Source: F1-120-MAGs118 sp013360535 (GTDB lineage: Bacteria > Planctomycetota > UBA1135 > GCA-002686595). Taken from it: 64,000 bases of DNA. Location of the stretch: positions 186,001 through 250,000 of the forward strand of contig JAPKHC010000001.1 in NCBI GenBank assembly GCA_026647215.1, written 5' to 3'. Positions 42,206-49,912 of the stretch are shown here, piece after piece; the first letter of the stretch is position 1, and each line of letters starts with the position of its first letter. The notes under the pieces are model-generated. The model was not told the origin of the DNA, did no database searches, and saw nothing but the letters and a program-made list of their open reading frames with translations. The position numbers and the translations under genes were made by a program.

Positions 42206-42685
42206 TCAGCTCGCCTTCGGGCGGCTCTTCGGCGCGGCTCCACCCGACCACGACAGCCAGCGCGGCAGGAACGGATCGATTCCGAGGCGGCTGCCGGCGT
42301 CGCCGACGAGGCACACCAGCGCGGCGAGCAGCGCGAGCGCGACGTATTCGCGCTGCGTGAGCGGGCCGACGACCAGCGCGTTGCCGAGCAGGAACAGCGC
42401 GCCGGCGCAGGCGGGGCGTGTCGCGGCGCCGATGAACAGCGCGGCACCGGCGGCGGTCGAGCCGAGCGCCACGAGCCACGCGAACAGCGCCGGCAGCTTG
42501 AGCACGACGCGGTTGGCGAACTCCGCGTACCACTCGGGAGCGGAGGCGACGCGGTAGGCGGTGTCCTCGACGATCCACGGTCCGACGCCGCGCTCCCACA
42601 GGTCGAAAGCCTCGTGGAGGAACAGGGCGCCGAGGCCGATGCGCAGGAGCGCGAGGGCGATCGCAGGGGAGGTCATCCGCGGCAT
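42206..42685 (-). CDS. DoxX-like four-helix membrane protein
   Basis: A 159-residue protein with four membrane helices: ALLRIGLGALFLHEAFDLW, LPALFAWLVALGSTAAGAALFIG, ALFLLGNALVVG and ALLAALVCLVGDAG. The layout and the LRIGLGALFLHE motif match the DoxX/thiosulfate:quinone-type family (PF07681). Members serve as small membrane subunits in redox enzymes or in surfactant resistance. The start may be ATG 42685 or ATG 42676. It is divergent from the fusion enzyme gene only 40 nt away. Confidence 0.78.
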   Translation of the reverse strand: MPRMTSPAIALALLRIGLGALFLHEAFDLWERGVGPWIVEDTAYRVASAPEWYAEFANRVVLKLPALFAWLVALGSTAAGAALFIGAATRPACAGALFLLGNALVVGPLTQREYVALALLAALVCLVGDAGSRLGIDPFLPRWLSWSGGAAPKSRPKAS

Positions 42686-42710
42686 GATTCCACAAGCGCG
42701 GCCCGCGCTC

Positions 42711-42716
42711 CATACT
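42711..42716 (+). promoter_or_regulatory. candidate -10 element for the fusion gene
   Basis: CATACT (four of six bases of TATAAT) lies 9 nt upstream of ATG 42726 in the short divergent gap. No good -35 box is visible. If used, the transcript would be nearly leaderless. Confidence 0.2.
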
Positions 42717-42725
42717 TGCGGCCCC

Positions 42726-44345
42726 ATGACGCTCCGCATCAACCTGTGGTCCGGCCCGCGCAACGTCTCGACGGCGCTGATGTACTCCTTCGCGCAACGG
42801 CGCGACACGCGCGTGGTCGACGAGCCGCTGTACGCGCACTACCTGCGCGTCTCGAAGGCCGTGCATCCGGGCGGGGACGAGGTGCTGGCGGGGCAGGACA
42901 ACGACGGCGAGCGCGTGGTGCGCGACGTCGTCCTCGGCGCCTGCGACCGGCCGGTGCTGTTCCTCAAGCAGATGGCGCACCATCTGGTCGAGCTCGACCG
43001 CACGTTCCTGCGTTCCACCCGCAACGTGATCCTCACGCGCGATCCGCGCGAGATGCTGCCGAGCCTCGTGAACCAGATCCCGGAGCCGGCGCTGCGCGAC
43101 ACGGGCTATGCGGCGCAGGTGGAACTCCTGCGCGAGCTGTCCGCGCGCGGCGAGGACGTGGTCGTGCTCGACGCGCGCGAGCTGCTGCAGGACCCGCGCG
43201 GAGTGCTCGCGCAGCTGTGCCGCAGGCTCGCGCTGCCCTTCGACGAGGCGATGCTCTCGTGGAAGCCGGGTGCGCGGCCCGAGGACGGCGTGTGGGCGCG
43301 GCACTGGTACCAGAACGTGCACCGCTCGAGCGGCTTCGAGCCGTTCAGCCCGAAGAAGGAGCCCTTTCCGGCGCGACTCGAGGCCCTGCTCGCGGAATGC
43401 CAGCCGCACTACGAGCTGCTGGCCTCGCGTGCGCTCAAGGCGCGCAACCGCCTGCCCGATCCGCGCAACGAGCACCTCTGGGTGCACGTCGGCGGCAAGC
43501 TCCTGCCGCGCACTGAGGCCAAGGTCAGCGTGTTCGACAGTTCGGTGCAGGGCGGCGACGCCTGCTGGGAAGGCCTGCGCGTCTACGACGGCCGCGTGTT
43601 CCGGCTCGACCAGCACCTAGAACGCTTCGAGAACTCGGCCAAGGCGCTCGATTTCGAGAGCTGCCCGTCGCGCGACACGATCCGGCGCGCGCTGTTCGAG
43701 ACGCTCGAGCGCAACGGCATGCGCGACCAGGCGCACGTGCGCCTGACGCTGACGCGCGGCGAGAAGTTCACGAGCGGCATGAGCCCGCGCAACAACGTGT
43801 ACGGCCCGTGCCTGATCGTGCTCGCCGAATGGAAGGCACCCGTGTTCGGCACGCGCATGCTCGAGCTCGTCACGTCGTCCTGGCGGCGCAACCCGCCGAT
43901 GTGCGTGGACTCGAAGATCCACCACAACAACCTGATCAACAACATCCTCGCCAAGATCGAGGCCGACCACGCGGGCGTCGACGACGCGCTGATGCTCGAC
44001 ATCGAGGGCTACGTCAGCGAGACCAACGCCACGAACATCTTCCTCGTGTCGAAGGGCGAGGTGCGCACGCCGTTCGCGGACCACTGCCTGCCGGGCGTGA
44101 CGCGGGCGACGGTGCTCGAGATCTGCGCGGCGCACGCGATCCCCTGTCGCGAGCGGCGGCTCTCGCTGACGGAGTTCTACGCCGCCGACGAGGTCTTCAC
44201 GACCGGCACGATGGGCGAGCTCGCGCCCGTGCGCGCGATCGACCGCCGCCGCATCGGCGACGGGACCGTCGGGCCGCTGACGCGGCGGCTGCAAGGACTG
44301 TTCACGGAGCTCACGCGGCGCGAGGGCACTCCGCTGCCGTTCTGA
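42726..44345 (+). CDS. fusion of a sulfotransferase-like P-loop domain and a class IV aminotransferase
   Basis: A 539-residue two-domain protein. Residues 1 to ~240 look like a small sulfotransferase: a 5'-phosphosulfate loop LWSGPRNVSTALM near residues 7-19, DEPLYAHYL, and a 3'-phosphate segment NVILTRDPREMLPSL. From about residue 245 comes a fold-type IV PLP aminotransferase: VSVFDSSVQGGDACWEGLRVY, a candidate PLP lysine Lys397 in DSKIHHNN, ETNATNIFLV with the conserved Glu, LPGVTRATVLE and FTTGTMGEL. Both halves seem intact. Class IV enzymes act on branched-chain or D-amino acids or on aminodeoxychorismate. What a linked sulfotransferase-like domain does is unknown. No frameshift joins the halves and no internal Shine-Dalgarno is apparent, so it is made as one chain. 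Confidence 0.85.
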   Translation: MTLRINLWSGPRNVSTALMYSFAQRRDTRVVDEPLYAHYLRVSKAVHPGGDEVLAGQDNDGERVVRDVVLGACDRPVLFLKQMAHHLVELDRTFLRSTRNVILTRDPREMLPSLVNQIPEPALRDTGYAAQVELLRELSARGEDVVVLDARELLQDPRGVLAQLCRRLALPFDEAMLSWKPGARPEDGVWARHWYQNVHRSSGFEPFSPKKEPFPARLEALLAECQPHYELLASRALKARNRLPDPRNEHLWVHVGGKLLPRTEAKVSVFDSSVQGGDACWEGLRVYDGRVFRLDQHLERFENSAKALDFESCPSRDTIRRALFETLERNGMRDQAHVRLTLTRGEKFTSGMSPRNNVYGPCLIVLAEWKAPVFGTRMLELVTSSWRRNPPMCVDSKIHHNNLINNILAKIEADHAGVDDALMLDIEGYVSETNATNIFLVSKGEVRTPFADHCLPGVTRATVLEICAAHAIPCRERRLSLTEFYAADEVFTTGTMGELAPVRAIDRRRIGDGTVGPLTRRLQGLFTELTRREGTPLPF

Positions 44346-44357
44346 GGGCTCGAGCGT

Positions 44358-45536
44358 TCACTCGACGACGGGCAGCCGCAGCGTCGCCGTGTCGGCCTTG
44401 CGCTCGCGGCGCGGCAGCGTGGGCTCGAGGCGCGCGAGCACTTTTTCGGCGGTCGCGCGATAGCCGGTGAGCTTGCCACCCCAGATCGCGACGAGGTGCG
44501 GTTGCGCCTCGTCGTCGCTGGTGAGCGTGACGTCGCGCGGGCGCGCGAAGGCGCTCGATCCGGTCTGCGGCAACACGCGCAGCCCGGCCCAGCTGGAGCG
44601 CATGTCGCCAGCACGCTGCGGCATGTAGTGTGCGAGCGTCTCGAGCAGATAGTCGGTCTCTTCCACGGTCGGACGCACGTGCGCAGGGTCGCCGTTGAAG
44701 CTGCGTTCGGTCGTGCCGACGAGCGTGTGGCCCTTCCACGGCATCAGGAAGACCGCGCGCCGGTCGCGAGGCGCCTCGCAGTAGTAGATGCCACGCTCGA
44801 GCGTGCCTTCGAGCTCGAGGTGCGTGCCCGCGACGAGCTCGACGGCGAAGCACAGGGGGCGCGGATGGATGCGGCGCTGCACATCGACGATCCACGGGCC
44901 AGCGGCGTTGACGAGCGTCGTGCAGGTGAGCTCGCGCTCGTCGCCTCGCTCCGAGAGCCGCACGCGATAGCCCTCGCCGGTGCGTGTGGCCGCGAGGAAC
45001 TTGACCGGATGCCGCACGAGGCCGCCGAGCTCCGCCGCCGACGCGAGTACCGCACGCACGAGCGCCGCGTCGTCGGTCTGGCCGTCGAGGTACTCGAACA
45101 CGGCCTGCAAGCCGTCGGTGCGCAGTCCATCGAGCGAGTCCCACTCGCGCCGCGGCAGGCGCCGGAACAGGTCCTCCTGGTGCAGGCCTCCGAGCGCGGC
45201 GTACATCGTGAGCCCTGCCCGGATCTTCCACGCGGGCCGCGACGTGTCGCCGTAGATCGGCACGAAGAACGGCACGAGCCGCACGAGGTGCGGTGCGTTG
45301 CGCAGGAGCAGCGCCCGCTCGTGCAGCGACTCGCGGACGAGCGCGAGCTGCAGCGTCTCGAGGTAACGCAGGCCGCCGTGGATCAGCTTGCTCGAGCGGC
45401 TCGACGTGCCGAAGGCCGGTGCGTGCTCCTCGACGAGCAGCGCACTCCACCCCGCGGCGGCCGCGGCCTGCAGCACACCCGCCCCATGGATGCCGCCGCC
45501 GATCACGAGCAGGTCGACGTGCTCGGGCAGGCTCAT
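44358..45536 (-). CDS. GlpD-like FAD glycerol-3-phosphate dehydrogenase lacking the DAO_C domain
   Basis: A 392-residue FAD protein of the GlpD family. The dinucleotide motif is GGGIHGAG near residues 13-20, followed by SSRSSKLIHGGLRYLE (the GlpD substrate region), VNAAGPW, GTTERSFNGD and the terminal WGGKLTGYRATAEKVL. Canonical GlpD proteins carry about 100 more residues, the DAO_C cap, after that point. Here the protein stops soon after it, so the cap is missing or never present. GlpD oxidises glycerol-3-phosphate to dihydroxyacetone phosphate and feeds electrons to quinone. The start overlaps the stop of the GDPD gene (ATGA), whose product is glycerol-3-phosphate, so the two form a salvage pathway. 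Confidence 0.82.
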   Translation of the reverse strand: MSLPEHVDLLVIGGGIHGAGVLQAAAAAGWSALLVEEHAPAFGTSSRSSKLIHGGLRYLETLQLALVRESLHERALLLRNAPHLVRLVPFFVPIYGDTSRPAWKIRAGLTMYAALGGLHQEDLFRRLPRREWDSLDGLRTDGLQAVFEYLDGQTDDAALVRAVLASAAELGGLVRHPVKFLAATRTGEGYRVRLSERGDERELTCTTLVNAAGPWIVDVQRRIHPRPLCFAVELVAGTHLELEGTLERGIYYCEAPRDRRAVFLMPWKGHTLVGTTERSFNGDPAHVRPTVEETDYLLETLAHYMPQRAGDMRSSWAGLRVLPQTGSSAFARPRDVTLTSDDEAQPHLVAIWGGKLTGYRATAEKVLARLEPTLPRRERKADTATLRLPVVE

Positions 45537-46273
45537 GCGAGCTCCGCGAGCAGACGCTCGACGTGAAACGTCTCGATCAGCGCCACACCGCGCTCGACGA
45601 GCTCGCGCGCCCGCGCGGCGAGCTGCACCTCGTACACGCACAGCGGCGCGAGCGCGTGCACCGGCCCCGGCGGCAGCTTGAGGTCGTCGACGAACACGAT
45701 TTCCGGCGCGAGCCGCACGAGCTCCGGCCGCGCGAGGTCGCTCCATTCCTTCAGCACCGGACCGACCGGGTGGGGGAGCCGTTCCTTGGCGCGCGCGAGC
45801 ACGGGCAGCTCGAACGAGATCAGCGTGCACTGGCCGACGAGCCGCTCGAGTGGCGCACGGATCGCGTCGAGCATCGCCTCGTCTCCGAACCGCGCAAGCG
45901 ACTCGCCCTTGAGCTCGACGTAGGCGTGAGCGCCGGAACTCGCGATCAGCGTCGCGAAGTCGGCGAGGTGCGCGATCGGCTCGTCGGCGAAGCGCGTGCC
46001 GAAGCGGCCGGGTTCGCTCGCGCGCAGCTTCTGCAGCTCGTGCCAGCGCGACGCGAGCACCGAGCCCGGCACGCCGCACAGCCGCTGCAGGGTCGCGTCG
46101 TGGAACACGACCGGCACGAGGTCCTCGGTGAGCTGCACGTCGATCTCGACGCGCCGCGCCCCGGCCGCGAGTGCGCCCCGCACGCTCGCCAGCGTGTTCT
46201 CGGGGAAGCTCGCGGCGAGCCCGCGGTGCGCGACGAGGCGCTCGGCCCAGTTCGATCCGGCGTGGAATCCCAT
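45533..46273 (-). CDS. glycerophosphodiester phosphodiesterase
   Basis: A 246-residue GDPD-family TIM barrel. His16-Arg17 (VAHRG), Glu26-Asn27 (PENT), Glu43 and Asp45 (VEIDVQ) and His58 (FHDATLQR) form the standard catalytic and metal set. The enzyme hydrolyses deacylated phospholipids to glycerol-3-phosphate and an alcohol. No signal peptide is present, so it is cytoplasmic (UgpQ-like). It precedes and is coupled to the GlpD-like gene, which would use its product. It is divergent from xylA across 120 nt. Confidence 0.92.
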   Translation of the reverse strand: MGFHAGSNWAERLVAHRGLAASFPENTLASVRGALAAGARRVEIDVQLTEDLVPVVFHDATLQRLCGVPGSVLASRWHELQKLRASEPGRFGTRFADEPIAHLADFATLIASSGAHAYVELKGESLARFGDEAMLDAIRAPLERLVGQCTLISFELPVLARAKERLPHPVGPVLKEWSDLARPELVRLAPEIVFVDDLKLPPGPVHALAPLCVYEVQLAARARELVERGVALIETFHVERLLAELA

Positions 46274-46393
46274 GGCGTTCCAGATTCTCCTCGGCCCAGC
46301 ATGGCCAGCGGCGCAGGCCTCCGCCATCATCAGGCGCCCGCGTCCCGCGCGACTTCGCCCCCAACCTCCCCGGCCCACGCCTCCACCCGCACG

Positions 46394-47566
46394 ATGGACC
46401 CCTTCGACCCGACTCCGGACGACCGCTTCAGCTTTGGCCTGTGGACCGTCGGCAACACCGGCCGCGACCCGTTCGGCGAGGCCGTGCGTGCGCCGCTCGC
46501 GCCGACGCGCGCCGTCGCGAAGCTCGCCGAGTGCGGCGCCTGGGGCGTCAACCTGCACGACAACGACCTCGTGCCGTTCGGCTCTTCCGCGGCCGAGCGC
46601 GACCGCATCGTGCGCGAGTTCAAGGCCGCGCTCGCCGAGCACGGGATGTGCGTGCCGATGGCGACGACCAACCTCTTCTCGCACCCGATCTTCAAGGACG
46701 GCGCGTTCAGCTCGAACGACCCCAAGGTGCGCGCCTTCGCGCTGCGCAAGACGCTGGACGCGATCGACCTCGGCGTCGAGCTCGGCGCGCGCATCTACGT
46801 GTTCTGGGGCGGCCGCGAGGGCACCGAGGCCGACGCCTGCCGCGATCCGCGCACGGCGATCGCTCGCACGCGCGACGCCATGGACTTCCTGTGCGAGTAC
46901 GTGCGCGAGCAGCGCTACGACCTGAAGTTCGCGCTCGAGGCGAAGCCCAACGAGCCGCGCAGCGACATCTACTTCCCGACCACGGGGCACATGCTGCACT
47001 TCATCTCGACGCTCGCGCACCCCGAGATGGTCGGCGTCAACCCCGAGGTCGCGCACGAGACCATGGCGGGCCTGTCGTTCGCGCACGGCGTCGCGCAGGC
47101 GATGGAGGCGGGCAAGCTGTTCCATATCGACCTGAACGCGCAGCGCATCGGCCGCTACGACCAGGACCTGCGCTTTGGTTCCGAGGACGTGCGGCAGGCG
47201 TTCCTGCTCGTGCGGCTGCTCGAAGGCACGCTCGGCACCCCGCGCTACGAAGGGCCGCGGCACTTCGACGCGCACGCCTACCGCACCGAGGACGACGAGG
47301 GCGTGTGGGACTTCGCGCGCGGCTGCATGCGCACGTACAAGATCCTCAAGGCGCGCGCGCAGGCCTTCGACGCGGATCCGGAGGTGAAGGCGCTCGTCGC
47401 CGAGCAGAAGGACGCCGCGATCGACCCGCTGCTCGCCGGCTACACGCGCGACAAGGTGGCGAAACTGCGCGCACTTCCGCTCGATCCGGCCGCCGTCGCC
47501 AGCCGCGGGTTGCGCTACGAGCGGCTCGACCAGCTGATGATGGAGCACCTGCTCGGCGTGCGTTGA
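46394..47566 (+). CDS. xylA: xylose isomerase
   Basis: A 390-residue xylose isomerase of the shorter (class I, actinobacterial-like) type. The first part has SFGLWTVGNTGRDPFG. The catalytic His55 is in NLHDNDLVPFG, the metal-ligand Glu and Lys lie in ALEAKPNEPR, and VGVNPEVAHETMAGLSF and LFHIDLNAQRIGRYDQDLRFG bring further metal and sugar ligands. It converts D-xylose to D-xylulose in the cytoplasm and usually also accepts glucose. xylB follows after a 102-nt interval that holds an inverted repeat and a micro-ORF. Confidence 0.96.
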   Translation: MDPFDPTPDDRFSFGLWTVGNTGRDPFGEAVRAPLAPTRAVAKLAECGAWGVNLHDNDLVPFGSSAAERDRIVREFKAALAEHGMCVPMATTNLFSHPIFKDGAFSSNDPKVRAFALRKTLDAIDLGVELGARIYVFWGGREGTEADACRDPRTAIARTRDAMDFLCEYVREQRYDLKFALEAKPNEPRSDIYFPTTGHMLHFISTLAHPEMVGVNPEVAHETMAGLSFAHGVAQAMEAGKLFHIDLNAQRIGRYDQDLRFGSEDVRQAFLLVRLLEGTLGTPRYEGPRHFDAHAYRTEDDEGVWDFARGCMRTYKILKARAQAFDADPEVKALVAEQKDAAIDPLLAGYTRDKVAKLRALPLDPAAVASRGLRYERLDQLMMEHLLGVR

Positions 47567-47599
47567 GAGCTCGTGAAGAAATGAAGATGCGAGCTCTCA
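47564..47599 (+). repeat. 10-bp perfect inverted repeat at the xylA stop codon
   Basis: TGAGAGCTCG (47564-47573, including the xylA TGA) and CGAGCTCTCA (47590-47599) are exact complements around a 16-nt loop. As RNA this is a 10-bp hairpin with an A-rich loop that contains the ATG of the micro-ORF at 47581. As DNA it could bind a dimeric regulator. It may set the ratio of xylA to xylB expression. No U-tract follows. Confidence 0.5.
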
Positions 47600-47667
47600 G
47601 GATGCTGGTTGCGCCGTCGCCTGGCGGCGCCGGACGTCGAGCCCGTTCGTATCCTCACGGTCTCTGA
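47581..47667 (+). CDS. candidate micro-ORF between xylA and xylB
   Basis: A 28-codon open frame with ATG in the loop of the xylA hairpin. It ends 1 nt before the xylB ATG, so it fills the gap as a coupling or leader peptide would. Its first 19 residues hold the motif RALRxLVAPSPGGAGR. The intergenic micro-ORF at 53750-53827 carries nearly the same residues with different codons (Ala GCT/GCG, Pro CCT/CCG, Gly GGC/GGA, Arg AGG/CGC, Arg CGT/CGG). That pattern favours selection on the peptide. No function is known to me. It could still be chance or an old repeat. Confidence 0.35.
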   Translation: MKMRALRMLVAPSPGGAGRRARSYPHGL

Positions 47668-47668
47668 C

Positions 47669-49120
47669 ATGGCGCTCTACCTCGGTTTCGACGTCGGCAC
47701 GCAAGGCACGAAAGGGGTTGTCCTCGACGACCGCGAGCAGGCGATCGTCGCGCGCGCGTCGTCGAGCTACGGCCTGATCGAGGGCCTGCCCGCCGGTCAT
47801 GCGGAGCAACACCCCGACACGTGGGGCAAGGCGCTGCGCGAGGTGACCGAGCGGCTGCTCAGTCAGGTCGACCTCAAGGGCCTCGAGGGCATCGGCATCT
47901 CCGGACAGCAGCACGGCGCGGTCGTGCTCGACGCGCAGGGCACGCCCGTGCGGCCTGCGAAGCTGTGGTGCGACACGTCGGCGGCGGAGGAGGCGCGCGA
48001 GCTCTCGGAGCGCGTCGGCCGCACGATTCCCGCGGGTTTCACGGCCCCCAAGCTCCTGTGGATGCAGCGCCACGAGCCCGAGAAGTGGAAGCGCGCGGAC
48101 CTCGTGCTGCTCCCGCACGACTGGGTCAACTGGAAGCTCACCGGGCTCGCCACCGCCGAACCCGGCGACGCCTCGGGCACCGGCTGGTTCGACGCGCGCA
48201 CGCGGCGCTACTGCGCTCGCACGATGAAGGCCATCGACGTGCGCCTGCCGGGCATGTTGCCGCCGCTGGTCGCGAGCGGTGCGGTCGCGGGTGAGGTCTC
48301 GCTCGAAGGCTGCGCGTGGCTCGGGCTGCCGAAGATGTGCGTCGGGACGCCGGTGAGCTCGGGCGGCGGCGACAACATGATGAGCGCGATCGGCGCGGGG
48401 GCGACGCGCAGCGGAATCGCCGTGCTCAGCCTCGGCACGTCGGCGACGGTGTTCGCGCGCTCGGATGAGCCGGTGATCGACCCCGAGGGCCTGATCGCGC
48501 CGTTTTGCGACTCGACCGGCGGCTGGTTGCCGCTCCTGTGCGTGATGAACGCGACCGGTGTGCTCGAGGAAGTGCGCGCGGCCTTCGGCGGCGACCTCGA
48601 GGCGCTCACGCGCGCGGCGGCGGCGGTCGAGCCGGGCTGTGGCGGGCTCCTGTTCGTGCCCTACCTCGTGGGCGAGCGCGTTCCGAACCTGCCGCACGCG
48701 ACCGGAACGCTGACGGGCATTCGACCGGGACTCCTTCGGCCTGCGACGGTGTTCCGCGCGGCGCTCGAGGGCATCGCGCTCAACCTGGCGAGCGGTGTCG
48801 AGCGCATGCGCGCGCTCGGCCTCGCCGTCGACAGCGTGCGCGCCGTCGGCGGAGGGGCGCGCAACCCGCTGTGGCGCTCGATCCTCGCCGACTGCCTGCG
48901 CGCGGAGGTCGTGCCGCTCGCGGAGACCGAGACGGCCGCGCTCGGAGCGGCGCTGCAGGCGCTTTGGACCTGCCGAAGGGCGACCGGGGAGCGAGTCTCG
49001 CTCGACGAGCTCGCGTCGGTGTGGACGACGCCCCAAGGGCCCGCGGCGCGGCCCGATCCCGCGCGGGTCGAGCTCTACGCCGCCGCACGCGCACGGCTCG
49101 AGGCCCACGCGCGCGCGTGA
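47669..49120 (+). CDS. xylB: xylulokinase
   Basis: A 483-residue FGGY-family carbohydrate kinase. The N-terminus GFDVGTQGTKGVVLD is the ATPase entry motif. ISGQQHGAVVLD and the PAKLWCDTSAAEEAREL segment match the xylulokinase substrate region. VSSGGGDNMMSAIGAGAT, LGTSATVF, and the C-terminal AVGGGARNPLWRSILADCL and ETAALGAALQA are family motifs. It phosphorylates D-xylulose to feed the pentose phosphate pathway. ATG 47669 begins the conserved N-terminus; upstream in-frame codons belong to the intergenic element. Confidence 0.95.
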   Translation: MALYLGFDVGTQGTKGVVLDDREQAIVARASSSYGLIEGLPAGHAEQHPDTWGKALREVTERLLSQVDLKGLEGIGISGQQHGAVVLDAQGTPVRPAKLWCDTSAAEEARELSERVGRTIPAGFTAPKLLWMQRHEPEKWKRADLVLLPHDWVNWKLTGLATAEPGDASGTGWFDARTRRYCARTMKAIDVRLPGMLPPLVASGAVAGEVSLEGCAWLGLPKMCVGTPVSSGGGDNMMSAIGAGATRSGIAVLSLGTSATVFARSDEPVIDPEGLIAPFCDSTGGWLPLLCVMNATGVLEEVRAAFGGDLEALTRAAAAVEPGCGGLLFVPYLVGERVPNLPHATGTLTGIRPGLLRPATVFRAALEGIALNLASGVERMRALGLAVDSVRAVGGGARNPLWRSILADCLRAEVVPLAETETAALGAALQALWTCRRATGERVSLDELASVWTTPQGPAARPDPARVELYAAARARLEAHARA

Positions 49121-49145
49121 CGCGCGGGCTCCTGCGTCCCATAAT
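49117..49145 (+). promoter_or_regulatory. candidate promoter of the ABC exporter operon
   Basis: GTGACG (49117-49122) and CATAAT (49140-49145) are 17 nt apart, matching the -35 and -10 consensus at four and five of six bases. The -35 overlaps the xylB stop. Predicted initiation near 49152 would fall 1-2 nt before the TTG start of the ATP-binding gene, giving a leaderless transcript. Confidence 0.4.
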
Positions 49146-49153
49146 CGCGGAGC

Positions 49154-49912
49154 TTGGAATCCACCGAACTCGTCCTCGATGTCGCGGGCCTGGGCCGCTC
49201 CTACGACAAGCACCGCGCCCTCGACGGCCTGTCGTTCCAGCTCCGCGCCGGCGAGATCCTCGGCCTCGTCGGGCCCAACGGCGCCGGCAAGACCACGACC
49301 TTGCGAACGATCGCCGGCGTGTTGCCGGTCAAGGAAGGCCGCGTCGTGGTCGGCGGCTTCGACCTCGCGCGCGAGGAAGAGCGGGCCAAGCGCGTGATGC
49401 GCTGGATCCCCGACGATCCGCAGCCCTTCGACTCGCTCACGGTGCACGAGCACCTCGAGTTCACCGCGGCGCTGTACGGACTGGGCGATTGGAAGCCGCG
49501 CGCCGAGGAGCTCCTCGCGCGCTTCGAGCTGGTCGAGAAGCGTGACGCGTTCGGGGGCGAGCTCTCGCGCGGCATGCGGCAGAAGCTCGCCTTCTGCTGT
49601 GCGTGGCTCGCGCAGCCGCGCCTCGTGCTGATGGACGAGCCGCTCTCGGGCCTCGACCCGCGCGGCATCCGCTCGGCCAAGCACGAGATCGAGACGCTGG
49701 CCGCCACGGGCACGGCGGTGATCCTGTCGTCGCACCTGCTCGTGCTGATCGAGGAGCTCGCCACGCGGCTCCTGATCCTCGACCGCGGCCGCAACGTGTT
49801 CACCGGGACGCTCGACGAGGCGCGCGAGCGCTTCCGCGAGCATGCGGGCGGTTCGCTCGAGGAGATCTTCTTCGCGGCCACCGGCGAGGCCGGCGGGAGC
49901 GCGAAGGCGTGA
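49154..49912 (+). CDS. ABC transporter ATP-binding protein
   Basis: A 252-residue ATPase. Walker A is GPNGAGKTT near residues 40-48. The Q-loop region differs (IPDDPQPFDSL), the ABC signature is degenerate as SRGMRQKLAF near residue 140, Walker B is LVLMDEPLSGLD near residue 160, and a His in ILSSHLL is present. It belongs to the DrrA-like multidrug or export class. The only start compatible with the N-terminus is TTG 49154, which is 1-2 nt after a GGAG and just downstream of a good -10 box. The permease gene begins in its stop codon. Confidence 0.9.
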   Translation: MESTELVLDVAGLGRSYDKHRALDGLSFQLRAGEILGLVGPNGAGKTTTLRTIAGVLPVKEGRVVVGGFDLAREEERAKRVMRWIPDDPQPFDSLTVHEHLEFTAALYGLGDWKPRAEELLARFELVEKRDAFGGELSRGMRQKLAFCCAWLAQPRLVLMDEPLSGLDPRGIRSAKHEIETLAATGTAVILSSHLLVLIEELATRLLILDRGRNVFTGTLDEARERFREHAGGSLEEIFFAATGEAGGSAKA

